Positions 1-8,985 of a DNA stretch of 64,000 nucleotides are shown one piece after another (the first letter of the stretch is position 1; every line of letters begins with the position of its first letter). The translations under genes and the position numbers were made by a program. The notes beneath the pieces are model-generated. The model had not been told where the DNA came from. It was given only the letters and a program-made list of their open reading frames with translations, and made no database searches. This stretch comes from Thalassospira profundimaris (GTDB taxonomy: Bacteria > Pseudomonadota > Alphaproteobacteria > Rhodospirillales > Thalassospiraceae), in NCBI RefSeq assembly GCF_003326795.1, contig NZ_JPWI01000001.1, positions 372,001 through 436,000 of the forward strand, read 5' to 3'.

Positions 1-1
1 C

Positions 2-322
2 AAGAAGCCTGAAAATACCAAACCGGGCAAAACCGCTGCTATCCCGTTCAAGCAAATCCCGAGCGAAACGCTTAAGGGCCTGTCAGAAGACGCATTTGAA
101 GCCAGAATCGGCACACCGGAAATGGTCCGCGGCGAAGGCGAAATCCGCGTCTGGCAATATCGTTCCGAACAATGTTCCTTTGATGCCTTTTTTGTTCCCA
201 AGGCAGAAGGACAACCACGTGAACTGGCTCACATGCTGGCCCGTATGCGCCGTGGAAACAGCGTAATTTCGGTTCAGGATTGCCTTGATCAGGTTGTAAA
301 ACTGAATCTCGCCAACGGATAG
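2..322 (+). CDS. conserved hypothetical protein, C-terminal part (cut by window edge)
   Basis: The frame is open from the left edge to a TAG at 320-322, so the start lies outside the window; 106 residues are visible. The C-terminal half has the pattern RIGTPE ... IWQYR-like (here VWQYRSEQC) followed by a hydrophobic strand and a second conserved cysteine. From memory this resembles a small alphaproteobacterial family of exported proteins of the type 'LG.P ... E.WQYR...C.LDLFLY', function unknown. The basic, proline-rich start of the visible part suggests a linker after an N-terminal signal or lipoprotein segment. No function is assigned. Confidence 0.7.
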   Translation, partial: KKPENTKPGKTAAIPFKQIPSETLKGLSEDAFEARIGTPEMVRGEGEIRVWQYRSEQCSFDAFFVPKAEGQPRELAHMLARMRRGNSVISVQDCLDQVVKLNLANG

Positions 323-506
323 GACCGGAAATCACCCGCCAGCCTGCCAATTCGCAGATCGCGCTGATCATCTTGGTTTAATCTTTACCTTTTGTCGGCA
401 GACTCAGTCAGGCAACCTCATAAATTTGCCATATCTGATGGCTTTATTACCTCCTTCCTGGCCCGTTTGGGTCTGTCCCGAAACTTCAGACACGATACGC
501 GACCTC

Positions 507-1070
507 ATGAAAAAACACGCCCATCGTCTCGTCAGAACTTCGATTGCCGCTGCCCTGTCAGCCTTTATCTCAGTGATTGCGATCAGCATTCCTGCCACCA
601 GCGCGCAGGCCCAGAATTCGCCCAAGCTGATTGACGTTTTTGGCAAATGGGAAGCTTACACCTATTCCGAAGAAGGTCAGAAAGTCTGCTATATGGGCAG
701 CCAGCCGACATCGGCCAAAGGTGACTATACCCAGCGCGGCAAGATTTACGTGATGGTAACTCACCGTCCGGGTCTGAAACTGTTTAATGAAGTCAGCTTC
801 ATTACCGGTTACACCTACAAGGACAAAAGCACGGTCGATCTTCGAATCGATTCCAAGAAATTCAGCCTGTTTACCCATGCGGATTCAGCCTGGGCGGTTG
901 ATGCTGAAACCGACCGCAAGCTTGTCAGTGCCATGAAATCGGGTTCGAACATGGTCGTGGTTGGCTATTCAACGCGTGATACCAAAACCACCGATACCTA
1001 TTCGCTGTCGGGCTTTACGGCCGCCTATAACGCTATTTCAAAGGCTTGCAACACCAAGCCGGTCAACTGA
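507..1070 (+). CDS. IalB-family (invasion associated locus B) periplasmic protein
   Basis: A 187-residue exported protein. The ATG at 507 is chosen because it begins a clean signal peptide: basic MKKHAHRLVR, a long hydrophobic core, and a likely AQA cleavage near residue 36. An in-frame upstream extension from 426 would bury this signal. The mature part begins with W-E-A-Y and C-Y-M-G, contains a beta-rich middle (ITGYTY, FSLFTHADSAWA) and ends with a YNAISKAC cysteine motif, as in IalB/PF06776 proteins, where two conserved cysteines flank the domain. The family is periplasmic; its role in free-living bacteria is unclear. A hairpin terminator follows at 1177. Confidence 0.8.
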   Translation: MKKHAHRLVRTSIAAALSAFISVIAISIPATSAQAQNSPKLIDVFGKWEAYTYSEEGQKVCYMGSQPTSAKGDYTQRGKIYVMVTHRPGLKLFNEVSFITGYTYKDKSTVDLRIDSKKFSLFTHADSAWAVDAETDRKLVSAMKSGSNMVVVGYSTRDTKTTDTYSLSGFTAAYNAISKACNTKPVN

Positions 1071-1176
1071 TCGCGTTTTGCAAACCGATAGGTGATGCTG
1101 CGTCCCTTTTATGTGCAACCCTGATTGCATATGCGCGATAGCAGCAATGTGAAATTTATCGTTTCTAATTTCGCCC

Positions 1177-1206
1177 GGCCCCGCTATATGCGGGGCCAAG
1201 CATTTT
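1177..1206 (+). terminator. intrinsic terminator after the ialB-like gene
   Basis: Perfect 8-bp stem GGCCCCGC (1177-1184) / GCGGGGCC (1190-1197) with loop TATAT, followed by a T-rich stretch. It lies between the ialB-like gene and rlmN on the same strand. Confidence 0.6.
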
Positions 1207-1300
1207 TGCATCTTTTCTGGTATAGTCACGCGATCGCGTAAAACGCATAGCCCCCAGACAAGACCCGCAAGACCACAAGAACCAAGAGAGAGACCCCGGG

Positions 1301-2545
1301 ATGACCGACGTCCTGACCGAAAACGCACCCCAGACCGATGCCCCTGCGACGCAGGACGGGCCATCGCTGTCCGACTTCGTTACGCGCGCCGCCAATGGGC
1401 AGGCTGCCGACGGTCGGCGCGATCTGGTCGGGATTACCCGCGAAGAACTGACCGAACTCATGGCCGACATGGGTGAAAGCAAGTTTCGCGTCAAACAGCT
1501 TTGGAACTGGATCTATAACCGCGGTGTGACCAACATCGACGATATGACCAATATTTCCAAAAAGCTGCGTGATCGTATCTCGCAGGATTTCTATGTCGGG
1601 CGTCCGGTTCTGACAGCTGATCAGAAAAGCTCGGATGATACCCATAAATGGCTAATGAAGTTCCATGACGGTAACGAGGCCGAGACGGTCTATATCCCCG
1701 ATCGCAACGAAGATCGCGGTGCTGTCTGCATTTCATCACAGGTCGGCTGCACGCTGACCTGCAAATTCTGCCATACCGGCACCCAGCTTCTGGTGCGCAA
1801 CCTGACACCGGGCGAAATTGTCAGCCAGTTCATGGTGGCACGCGACAGCTATGGCGAATGGCCGACCCCGGCCAATGGCATTCGTCGTCTGTCCAACATC
1901 GTCATGATGGGCATGGGCGAGCCGCTGTTTAACTATGAAAATGTCCGCGATGCCCTGCGCATTGCCATGGATGGCGAAGGTATTTCGATCTCGCGCCGCC
2001 GTGTGACGCTGTCGACATCCGGCGTGGTTCCGGAAATCGTACGCTGTGGCGAGGAACTTGGTGTCGGTCTGGCGATTTCGCTGCATGCGCCTGATGATGA
2101 TCTGCGCAATGAAATCATGCCGATCAACAAGAAATACCCGCTCAAGGAGCTTATGGATGCCTGCCGGAACTATCCGGGCATGTCCAATTCGCGTCCGATC
2201 ACGATGGAATATGTCATGCTCAAGGGCGTCAATGACAAGCCTGAGCACGCCCGCGCGCTGGCCAAGCTGGTCAAGGGCATTCACTGCAAATTCAACCTGA
2301 TCCCGTTCAACAAATGGCCGGGTTCGGATTATGAATGCACGCCCACCAACGACATCAAGAAATTCGCGCAGATCCTGCTTGATAACGGCTATGAAGCGCC
2401 GATCCGCTGGCCGCGCGGCCGCGACATTCTTGCTGCCTGCGGTCAGTTGAAATCCGAAAGCCAGCGCCTGCGCAAATCCCGCGTTTCGGGCTGCGGCAAA
2501 TCGGGTGCCGGTACCAGCGACGAAGGCGTGGTTGCCGCGCAGTAA
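1301..2545 (+). CDS. rlmN: 23S rRNA (A2503-C2) / tRNA A37 methyltransferase RlmN
   Basis: A 414-residue radical-SAM enzyme that makes 2-methyladenosine at 23S rRNA position 2503 and tRNA position 37. The radical SAM cluster motif CTLTCKFC places the 4Fe-4S ligands at C150, C154 and C157. The mechanistic cysteines are C143 (in [10 protein letters not shown]) and C380 (in [10 protein letters not shown]), matching E. coli C118 and C355. The [12 protein letters not shown] and LAISLHAP motifs are present. The ATG at 1301 follows an AGAGAGA purine stretch. The first ~35 residues are a variable extension longer than in E. coli RlmN. A perfect 11-bp terminator hairpin ends the unit. Confidence 0.97.
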   Translation: MTDVLTENAPQTDAPATQDGPSLSDFVTRAANGQAADGRRDLVGITREELTELMADMGESKFRVKQLWNWIYNRGVTNIDDMTNISKKLRDRISQDFYVGRPVLTADQKSSDDTHKWLMKFHDGNEAETVYIPDRNEDRGAVCISSQVGCTLTCKFCHTGTQLLVRNLTPGEIVSQFMVARDSYGEWPTPANGIRRLSNIVMMGMGEPLFNYENVRDALRIAMDGEGISISRRRVTLSTSGVVPEIVRCGEELGVGLAISLHAPDDDLRNEIMPINKKYPLKELMDACRNYPGMSNSRPITMEYVMLKGVNDKPEHARALAKLVKGIHCKFNLIPFNKWPGSDYECTPTNDIKKFAQILLDNGYEAPIRWPRGRDILAACGQLKSESQRLRKSRVSGCGKSGAGTSDEGVVAAQ

Positions 2546-2583
2546 TGCGAACCTGACCTTCACCAAGATAAAAATGCGTTCAG

Positions 2584-2617
2584 AAACACCGGATGGCCCA
2601 GCTATCCGGTGTTTTTC
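2584..2617 (+). terminator. intrinsic terminator of rlmN
   Basis: Perfect 11-bp stem AAACACCGGAT (2584-2594) / ATCCGGTGTTT (2604-2614) with a 9-nt loop and a T tract. Confidence 0.9.
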
Positions 2618-2682
2618 GTTATGGTTTAACTCAGGGGTTGCCCCCAACAGCAGGCAAGGAAGTAGGCAAGAGACATGTGTAC

Positions 2683-2734
2683 CAGAAGTACGTATCGGAA
2701 GTATGTATCGGAAGTATGTATCGGAAGTATGTAT
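2683..2734 (+). repeat. four-copy 13-bp iteron upstream of fic
   Basis: Three perfect tandem copies of CGGAAGTATGTAT lie at 2696-2708, 2709-2721 and 2722-2734. A fourth copy with two mismatches, CAGAAGTACGTAT, precedes them at 2683-2695. The array ends about 20 bp upstream of a TATAAT hexamer and 66 bp upstream of the fic start, so it could be a multi-copy operator. It could also be a neutral microsatellite-like expansion. It does not resemble a CRISPR array because there are no spacers. Confidence 0.85.
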
Positions 2735-2755
2735 TTAATTACGTCAAATAATCTA

Positions 2756-2761
2756 TATAAT
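2756..2761 (+). promoter_or_regulatory. candidate -10 element for fic
   Basis: A perfect TATAAT sits 40 bp upstream of the fic ATG, directly after the iteron array. No convincing -35 box lies at 16-18 bp, which would fit an activator- or repressor-dependent promoter, but chance occurrence in AT-rich DNA is possible. Confidence 0.35.
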
Positions 2762-2800
2762 TCAAGGCATCAATACGCATCGAGTATAGGAAAATACAAG

Positions 2801-4048
2801 ATGGTTATCGAAGACGTTGCGCGCATTGAACCAGCGTTCATAGAAGACAGCATGCCAACTGAACTGGCTGATCTCGCAATGGAAATTCAGGCTGAGTCTG
2901 CCAAGCTTGGTATGGGGCTTCCTGAAGCGTCTATACGTCAATTGCGAACGTTTGTCGGGATCATGAACAGCTATTATTCAAATCTCATTGAGGGTCACCA
3001 TACCCGTCCGGCGGACATTGAGAAAGCAATTGCTGAGAAGAATGAAAACGACAGAGTGCCGCATATTGTAGAGGCCCGGGTTCATGTCGAAGTGCAAGAC
3101 TGGATCAACCAACTCTATTTTGACGGCAAACTTGATGATTGCGTTTCAAGTGAGTTCATTCGTGACATCCATCTTAACTTTTACAAGGCATTGCCGGAAT
3201 CCCTGCGTGTTGTTCAAAAGCAAGGACATAACGACAGGTTTGTTGAACCCGGAGAATTCCGCAAGGTTGAAGAGGATGATGTTGTTATCGGAGCACATAT
3301 TCCACCGACATCCACTAGGGTTGATGCCTTTATGAAGCATTTCCATACGCGCTATAAACTGGCAGCCAAATCACCAATTAATCGGGTGGTAAGTATCGCT
3401 GCTGCGCATCACAGATTTGCATATATTCATCCGTTCTTAGACGGGAATGGCCGCGTTGGCCGATTGATGTCACATGCGATGTGTTTGAAAGCCGGTGTTG
3501 GCGCAAATGGCCTATGGTCGATTTCACGCGGACTAGCACGTGGCCTGCAGAGCAAAGAGGAATACAAAACGAGACTGGCAGCAGCAGATATTCAGCGACA
3601 GGGAGACAGAGATGGCAGAGGAAACCTCTCTATGGCCGCACTCAGAGAGTTCTCTGAATGGTTTCTGACCGTAATGCTTGATCAGATCAGGTTTACATCA
3701 ACGATGTTTGACTTTGATCGCTTGAATGAACGCATGCCTGTTTTGGCAGGAGATGTCATTGGGGCGGAACGGGCTGCAAAGATTGTCGAAGCAGTATTGC
3801 GCCATGGTGAAGTCGCCAGAGGTGACATTCCCTATTTTATTGCTGGTGGTTCAAAGCCGCTGACTGGCCGGGCACTTCAGGGCGATATTCGCCAGTTGAT
3901 CGAAACCGGCTTCCTTATTTCCGATACCCAAAAGGGACCAGTCAGGATCAATTTCCCGATACAGTTCAGAGAAAAGCTCTTTCCCAATCTGTTTACCGAC
4001 ACTGTTCTCGAACCACCACAACCCCCGGCACTGAAACTGGGGCGCTGA
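2801..4048 (+). CDS. Fic-domain protein AMP-transferase (class II) with C-terminal winged helix
   Basis: A 415-residue Fic protein. The catalytic motif is H210-P-F-L-D-G-N-G-R218, the full HPFx(D/E)GNGR signature for AMP transfer from ATP to hydroxyls of target proteins. An inhibitory helix S60-N-L-I-E64-G65 (SxxxEG) lies N-terminal to the Fic core, as in autoinhibited class II Fic proteins. Residues ~320-395 look like a winged-helix DNA-binding or target-binding domain. The ATG at 2801 is preferred over an upstream in-frame start at 2675 that would translate the iteron array. The lower GC and different codon use than the flanking rlmN and eamA genes suggest acquisition. Targets are unknown; the inhibitory helix is in cis, so no separate antitoxin is needed. 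Confidence 0.93.
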   Translation: MVIEDVARIEPAFIEDSMPTELADLAMEIQAESAKLGMGLPEASIRQLRTFVGIMNSYYSNLIEGHHTRPADIEKAIAEKNENDRVPHIVEARVHVEVQDWINQLYFDGKLDDCVSSEFIRDIHLNFYKALPESLRVVQKQGHNDRFVEPGEFRKVEEDDVVIGAHIPPTSTRVDAFMKHFHTRYKLAAKSPINRVVSIAAAHHRFAYIHPFLDGNGRVGRLMSHAMCLKAGVGANGLWSISRGLARGLQSKEEYKTRLAAADIQRQGDRDGRGNLSMAALREFSEWFLTVMLDQIRFTSTMFDFDRLNERMPVLAGDVIGAERAAKIVEAVLRHGEVARGDIPYFIAGGSKPLTGRALQGDIRQLIETGFLISDTQKGPVRINFPIQFREKLFPNLFTDTVLEPPQPPALKLGR

Positions 4049-4183
4049 CAAGCGTTTTAGCAGAACGATGAGGCAGAACCGTTTGCGCAAAATTGTCGCC
4101 ATGACATTGTTTTGATTGTCGATCTGTTCAGACAGGCATAGCGTGACCTTCCCCCACGAAACTATCGCAAGGTCTGAACGCAG

Positions 4184-5077
4184 ATGTCACTCGGGCAGTT
4201 TTTCGCAATCCTACTGGTCGTCACCATCTGGGGTGCGAACTTTACCGTGATCAAGCTCGGGCTGGGTGAAATGCCACCGATCCTGCTGTCATCGCTGCGT
4301 TTTGCCTTTGCCGCCTTGCCCGCTGTGTTCTTCCTGCCGCGGCCGAAATGTCATTGGAAATATGTGGTCGGCTTTGGTGTGGTTCTGGGCTGTATCAAGT
4401 TTTCCCTGCTGTTTCTGGGCATGGATCTGGGCTTGTCGGCCGGGATTTCATCCCTTGTCTTGCAACTCCAGGCCTTCTTTACCCTGATTTTGGGCATGTT
4501 TGTGCTGGGCGAAAAGATCGGCCCGCATCGCTATGTCGCCATGCTGGTGGCCTTTTTCGGGGTCGGGTTGCTGATGTTTGTCTCCGACGGATCAATTACC
4601 GCCATCGGCCTTGTTCTGGTGGTTGCAGCCGCCGCCGCATGGGGTGTGGCCAATATCATCATGAAACAGGCCGGTTCGGTTCAGATGCTGTCCTTTGTCG
4701 TCTGGGCCAGCCTGATTCCGCCAATCCCGCTGGCCATTCTGTCCTTTGCAACCGAAGACCGCGCAAATCTGGCCACACTGAGCGATCAGATCAGCTGGAT
4801 CGGTGTTGGCTCGATCCTCTATCTGGCCTATCCGGTGACACTGGTCGGCTTTGCGATCTGGGGACGGTTGCTTTCGAGCTTGCCGGTCGGGCTGGTCGCC
4901 CCCTTTACCCTGCTGGTACCGATTGTCGGCATGGCGACCTCGGCCCTGGTTCTGGGCGAGGATTTTGGTCCGATCAAGATGATCTCGGCGGCATTGGTGA
5001 TGGCCGGACTTGTTATTAACGTCTTTGGTGGAAAGCTTATGACGACGTTTTCCGGTCAGAAGACCAAGTTATCTTGA
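4184..5077 (+). CDS. EamA/DMT-family inner-membrane transporter
   Basis: A 297-residue membrane protein with about ten hydrophobic segments arranged as two EamA repeats. The first repeat opens with FFAILLVVTIWGANFTVIKL, typical of this family. The second repeat starts near residue 150 (AAAWGVANIIMKQAG). Related proteins export amino acids or other metabolites (YdcZ/RhaT/EamA group); the substrate cannot be read from sequence. It is separated by 135 bp from fic and faces the convergent Dabb gene. A weak hairpin ATCTTG-AAAA-CAAGAT overlaps the stop codon at 5071-5086. Confidence 0.88.
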   Translation: MSLGQFFAILLVVTIWGANFTVIKLGLGEMPPILLSSLRFAFAALPAVFFLPRPKCHWKYVVGFGVVLGCIKFSLLFLGMDLGLSAGISSLVLQLQAFFTLILGMFVLGEKIGPHRYVAMLVAFFGVGLLMFVSDGSITAIGLVLVVAAAAAWGVANIIMKQAGSVQMLSFVVWASLIPPIPLAILSFATEDRANLATLSDQISWIGVGSILYLAYPVTLVGFAIWGRLLSSLPVGLVAPFTLLVPIVGMATSALVLGEDFGPIKMISAALVMAGLVINVFGGKLMTTFSGQKTKLS

Positions 5078-5107
5078 AAACAAGATCAGATAACTATATC
5101 TATCCGA

Positions 5108-5473
5108 TCAAACCCATCGCAATTGCGGTTTTTGATCGGGGGTTTTATCCGGGGTCTGGATATTGCTGATATCAATATTCATCACCAAAATCCCGCCAAG
5201 CCCCCCGACGGTGATTTCGGACAATCTGCTGCCGACCCGGTCACCATCAAGTTCCGCCAGATAGGCATCCCGCGCGGCTTCATCGACGAAATCGATATTA
5301 TAGCCATGGGTAAAACCCTGGCTAAGACCGCTTCCAATCTTCTTTTTGCCGCCACAAAAGGCCTTTGTGCCAGGAAGGGACATGGCGGTTTTTGCCAATT
5401 GGTCAATGATGGCATCTACCTGATCTGCCGGGATGTGATCAGCGACCTGCAAAAGTACAATGTGACGGAGCAT
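5108..5473 (-). CDS. Dabb-domain (stress-responsive A/B barrel) protein
   Basis: A 121-residue single-domain protein with the start MLRHIVLLQ and the Dabb pattern: an initial H-x-V strand, a central helix (VDAIIDQLAKTAMSLPG), then FTHGYNIDFVDEAARDAYL. The ATG at 5473 is chosen because AGAAGGAA precedes it at good spacing. A start nine codons upstream has no Shine-Dalgarno sequence. Dabb proteins are ferredoxin-fold dimers seen in stress proteins and some cyclases. No specific activity is assigned. It lies downstream of mltA on the same strand, about 100 bp away. Confidence 0.8.
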   Translation of the reverse strand: MLRHIVLLQVADHIPADQVDAIIDQLAKTAMSLPGTKAFCGGKKKIGSGLSQGFTHGYNIDFVDEAARDAYLAELDGDRVGSRLSEITVGGLGGILVMNIDISNIQTPDKTPDQKPQLRWV

Positions 5474-5575
5474 AAAGTGCTTTTCCTTCTGGTTTGCCAA
5501 GATCGAACCGGATCAAGTGCTATGTGATGACCTCTGAACCCTGCTTCAAATGATAATCTGGTCAGACTTGACCGT

Positions 5576-6841
5576 TCATTGCGTTGCTTTCGGTTCCCAG
5601 CTCGCCGGATCAATGCTGTTGGGCAGCAAAACATATTTCTGACCCTTGCGGTTCATATGACCGGCAAACAATGCGGCATCTTCGCCCGGTCCGAAAAAGA
5701 TATCGCCGCGCACCGGCCCCCGGATCGCCCCGCCAGTATCCTGGGCAATCATCATGCGGTTAAATGACCGGTCCGCATTCATCGGATCACGGGTTTCAAC
5801 CCACACCGGTACTCCCATGGCATGGAAACGGCGATCCACCGCCAGGGACCGACCCGGTTCGAGCGCAACCCCCTGTGACCCCAGGGGACCTGCTGTCGGA
5901 TCGTTCGGGTCAGTCTGAAGCGGGCGGAAAAACACAAAGGATGCGTTGGTATTCATTACCCCGTCGGCCTCGCCGGGATTGTCGTGAAGCCATTTGCGGA
6001 TGGTCTGAAGTGATACCGTTTCTCGGGTCAAAGCCCCGCGTTCAATCAGCTCGCGGCCAATCGCAAAATAGGGATGCCCGTTTGTGGCGGCATATCCGAT
6101 GCGCAATACGCTGTTATCGGGCAGCACAACCCGTCCGGACCCCTGAATTTGCAGGAAAAAGGCATCAACCGCATCATCAACCCAGACCATTTCAAGATCG
6201 CGGCCCGAAAGCGCCCCTTGTTCGATGGCAGCCCGGTCAAAATAGGGTTTCAGATTGCTGCCTGTCAGGCGTCCGACCAGTTTCTTGCCTTTCAGCTCCT
6301 CACTGAAATCGCCAAGATCGACCGAAATCATATCGTCGGGTTTCAGATAGATCGGGGTTTGATATGGGCCTTCACGGGTCAGGCTGCCACGCAATTCCGG
6401 TTCGTAATAGCCGGTGAACAGGCCTTCGGGATTATTGGCATTGCCACTGAGATAGGGTTTGAAATCGCTTTCAAAGAACGCGCGCGCATCTTCCTTGCGC
6501 AGGGCGTCAACATCGAGCGATACCGCCATTTCGCACACATTGCGCCATTGCCCGATGGTTCCCATGCGCCCATCAGGTCCGACCATCTTGTCATCATCGC
6601 GCCGCAGCATCGCCTTGCAGGACCGCGCAAAGGCACGAATGGCCGGGCGCATGTCATCGGATTGCCAGCCATCAAGCATGGTGAAAGTCGCCGGGCGCAG
6701 GCTCAGTTCATCTTCCGGCTTGGGGGGTGCTTCGAACTGGCCGGTAATTTGCGGCCAGAACATCCAGATCAGGGCAGCACCGGCACCAACAAGAACAGAG
6801 ATAATGGAAAGACTGCGGGAAAGAACCAGACGTCGCTTCAA
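5576..6841 (-). CDS. mltA: membrane-bound lytic murein transglycosylase A
   Basis: A 421-residue MltA: it cleaves the MurNAc-GlcNAc bond of peptidoglycan to leave 1,6-anhydro-MurNAc. An N-terminal basic stretch and hydrophobic segment (residues ~12-30) anchor or export it; there is no lipobox cysteine. The MltA domain contains GLFTGYYEPEL (~140-150) and IQGSGRVVL (~232-240). The C-terminal 3D domain has A366-Q-D-T-G-G-A-I-R-G with the likely catalytic D368 and a second Asp in RGD (~380). The mltA, Tim44 and secB grouping near hemE is conserved around alphaproteobacterial origins. Confidence 0.95.
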   Translation of the reverse strand: MKRRLVLSRSLSIISVLVGAGAALIWMFWPQITGQFEAPPKPEDELSLRPATFTMLDGWQSDDMRPAIRAFARSCKAMLRRDDDKMVGPDGRMGTIGQWRNVCEMAVSLDVDALRKEDARAFFESDFKPYLSGNANNPEGLFTGYYEPELRGSLTREGPYQTPIYLKPDDMISVDLGDFSEELKGKKLVGRLTGSNLKPYFDRAAIEQGALSGRDLEMVWVDDAVDAFFLQIQGSGRVVLPDNSVLRIGYAATNGHPYFAIGRELIERGALTRETVSLQTIRKWLHDNPGEADGVMNTNASFVFFRPLQTDPNDPTAGPLGSQGVALEPGRSLAVDRRFHAMGVPVWVETRDPMNADRSFNRMMIAQDTGGAIRGPVRGDIFFGPGEDAALFAGHMNRKGQKYVLLPNSIDPASWEPKATQ

Positions 6842-6997
6842 GATAGAACCCGTTCATTAGCATGGCATTGGCATGACTTGGCAAGGCAGACAGCACCGGC
6901 AAGATTGCGGCGCACGAACGCACCAATCTTGCCCGCAACATGCTTAACAAGCCGATAACCGCAGGCACTTGCCATCGGGCTTGCCAGCCCGGACAAT

Positions 6998-7024
6998 AAA
7001 AAAGGCGACCCGGTTGCCCGGATC
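6998..7024 (-). terminator. intrinsic terminator of the Tim44-like gene
   Basis: Read on the minus strand, GATCCGG-GCAA-CCGGGTC (7024-7007, one G.T pair) is followed by GCC and a run of six T (7003-6998). It sits 31 bp after the Tim44-like stop. Confidence 0.6.
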
Positions 7025-7055
7025 ACCCAGAATTTCTGATCTCGCAAAAAACCCG

Positions 7056-7763
7056 TCAGTCGGTGGTTTCTTCTTCCGGGGTTTCGGTTGCCACCAGTTG
7101 CCAGTTGGGATCGCGGCTTTCGATATTGCGCGCGAAAGTCCAAAGGTCTTCGGCCTCGATCACCTGATTGGGATCACCGGAAATCACGTCACCTTCGTCA
7201 TTGCGAATGACCGAGACTTCCTCGGAGACGAATTTGACCGTGACATATGCCGTGCGCCCTTCAAGGCTGGCATCATGAATGGTTGCACTTTTGATGCCGA
7301 CAAGGGTGGTTTCCTCATGCTCGCCCTTTTGGGCGCGGGCATCAATTGCTGCGGCAAAGTTCTTGTAAACTTCTGCCGAAAGCAGCGGGTTGAGGCCATC
7401 CTTGTCGCCCTTGGCAAAATATTCGACAATCATTTCGAACGCCATGCGCGCGCCATTCAGGAAGTCCTGCTGGGTAAAGCTCGGATCGAATTTCTGAATC
7501 TTCTGCAAGGTCGCAAAGGTGCCTGATGGAACATCTGTCGCATCCTGTTCGTTTGCAGAATCAGGCAAACGATAGACATTGTCCGTCTTGGGCGCGGTCG
7601 CATCCTTCTGCGCGCCATTGGCATCCTGTTCATGGGACTGACGGCCAAAAATATTGGATGGCCCCTGTTTTTCGTTGCCGGTACGGCGGCCAAGAACACC
7701 CCGCAAACGCAGCACAAGAAAAACAGCAATCAGTGCGAATAAAAAGATATCGAAATACTGCAA
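7056..7763 (-). CDS. Tim44-like domain protein (TimA type)
   Basis: A 235-residue protein with one N-terminal transmembrane helix (residues ~3-22), a charged low-complexity linker (~25-80), and a Tim44-like domain (~85-230). The domain contains F-L-N-G-A-R-M-A-F-E-M-I-V and a beta sheet ending DLWTFARNIESRDPNWQLVAT. The fold is shared with mitochondrial Tim44. Bacterial TimA proteins are inner-membrane proteins, probably assisting membrane protein or envelope biogenesis. It is divergent from fxsA, an arrangement recurrent in alphaproteobacteria close to secB. Confidence 0.9.
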   Translation of the reverse strand: MQYFDIFLFALIAVFLVLRLRGVLGRRTGNEKQGPSNIFGRQSHEQDANGAQKDATAPKTDNVYRLPDSANEQDATDVPSGTFATLQKIQKFDPSFTQQDFLNGARMAFEMIVEYFAKGDKDGLNPLLSAEVYKNFAAAIDARAQKGEHEETTLVGIKSATIHDASLEGRTAYVTVKFVSEEVSVIRNDEGDVISGDPNQVIEAEDLWTFARNIESRDPNWQLVATETPEEETTD

Positions 7764-8102
7764 GACCGATCTCTTGATCCTAGTGGTTTCAAACAGGCCG
7801 GATTTATATCACAACCGTGGTCGAGAGATGGTATGAACCCAACCAAATGCAAGGGCAACCGATGATCACGCTCTGTCGTGTGATCGTCTTCACCATCATA
7901 TGGCGATGATACTGGCGCTCTGCCGCATTTTTGTCGCGTTATGGCACTAGTTTCCCGACCAATACAGACTGCAGAGTAATAGGAAATCACTGAAATCCAA
8001 GTTGTTTTCTGCAATTGTTTAAGCACAGCGTCAGGAATGACGTTAAAATACGATCCAATTACCGGAAAATCTGCGGTCAAAGGCGCAAGGAACGGAGAAA
8101 AA
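7764..8102. other. intergenic region between divergent Tim44-like gene and fxsA
   Basis: These 339 bp must hold two divergent promoters. A 6-bp inverted repeat GATCAC...GTGATC with a 10-nt spacer (about 7863-7884) is visible, as is a second ATG-like stretch before fxsA without a good ribosome site. No small gene or RNA is supported. Confidence 0.4.
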
Positions 8103-8711
8103 ATGGGTTTTTATGTCCTGGCGATATTCGTCGCAATGCCGATCATTGAAATCGCGGTCTTTATTCAGGCTGGCGAACTGATTGGCTTGTGGCCAACCAT
8201 CGGCATCGTCATTCTGACGGCTATTCTTGGAACGTCGCTGATGCGCGCACAGGGATTACAAACCCTTGCCAAGGCCCAAAGCCAGATGGATCAGGGCGAA
8301 ATGCCCATCGGTCCGATGTTTGATGGCATCTGCATCCTGATTGCCGGTGTCTTGCTTCTGACGCCGGGCTTTGTCACCGATACCATGGGCTTCCTGCTTC
8401 TGGTTCCGCCCCTGCGCCAGCTGGTCGGGGCAAAGGTCATCATGAAACTGGTCCAGTCGGGCAATATCCGCACCAGCTTTGGCGGTGCCGGTTTTGGTGC
8501 CGGGCGCAGCAGTCATACCAGTGGCATGGGTGCCGGAACAGGTGCTGGCCGGGGTACTGGCCGTCGCAGTGCCGGTCCGATCATTGATGGCGATTTCGAA
8601 GATGTCAGCAGCAATACCAACGGTGCGCGCAACGATGACACACCGTCTGACCGGGATATGAACAGCAAGACAGATTCCGGTATTCCGCCAAATCTGCCAC
8701 CGCGCAGCTAG
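8103..8711 (+). CDS. fxsA: FxsA-family membrane protein
   Basis: A 202-residue protein. The N-terminal ~135 residues form the FxsA domain: MGFYVLAIFVAMPIIEIAVF, then IGLWPTIGIVILTAILGTSL, the LMRAQGL motif, and ILIAGVLLLTPGFVTDTMG. This gives three or four membrane segments. The ATG at 8103 has AAGGAACGGAG upstream and matches the usual family start, so a 22-codon upstream extension is rejected. The C-terminal tail (~145-202) is glycine-rich, then polar. In E. coli, overproduced FxsA relieves exclusion of phage T7 by F plasmid; its cellular role is unclear. Confidence 0.92.
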   Translation: MGFYVLAIFVAMPIIEIAVFIQAGELIGLWPTIGIVILTAILGTSLMRAQGLQTLAKAQSQMDQGEMPIGPMFDGICILIAGVLLLTPGFVTDTMGFLLLVPPLRQLVGAKVIMKLVQSGNIRTSFGGAGFGAGRSSHTSGMGAGTGAGRGTGRRSAGPIIDGDFEDVSSNTNGARNDDTPSDRDMNSKTDSGIPPNLPPRS

Positions 8712-8743
8712 ACGGCAATTTCACCGTAAAATCACAAATTCAC

Positions 8744-8772
8744 AAGGCTGGCCAATTCAAACGGCCAGCCTT
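8744..8772 (+). terminator. hairpin after fxsA
   Basis: Perfect 10-bp stem AAGGCTGGCC (8744-8753) / GGCCAGCCTT (8763-8772), 9-nt loop, only a short T run after it. A likely terminator of fxsA. Confidence 0.6.
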
Positions 8773-8985
8773 CTATGATTCTGTTTGTGATTCTGCCTGT
8801 AATTTCAAAACCCGCGCAGCCTGACCATCACTTAAAACCGCAGAAATATGGGCTTTGCAGACAATCTGATTGGCTTGCCCGTGGCTGTTATCCGTGCTAG
8901 GCCAATTGATCTGCCGTAATTGCACGGCGTCAGAAACAAGCAGTTCAGCCGGTTTGTGACCACAGCCCCGCAAGGTAATCAACAT
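8773..8985 (-). CDS. possible small hypothetical protein
   Basis: A 70-codon open frame lies on the minus strand in the 357-bp gap between fxsA and secB. It starts MLITLRGCGHKPAELL and ends in a polar tail, and no domain is recognised. A GAGG lies immediately against the start codon, too close to be a normal ribosome site. It may be spurious; the rest of the gap holds the fxsA hairpin and the secB promoter. Confidence 0.2.
   Translation of the reverse strand: MLITLRGCGHKPAELLVSDAVQLRQINWPSTDNSHGQANQIVCKAHISAVLSDGQAARVLKLQAESQTES

Noticed and set aside
1736..2647. 303-codon minus-strand frame inside rlmN
   Set aside because: Antisense shadow of a GC-rich gene with no ribosome site or family similarity.
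2683..2734. Short tandem repeats as a possible CRISPR array
   Set aside because: Units are contiguous without spacers and no cas genes are present.
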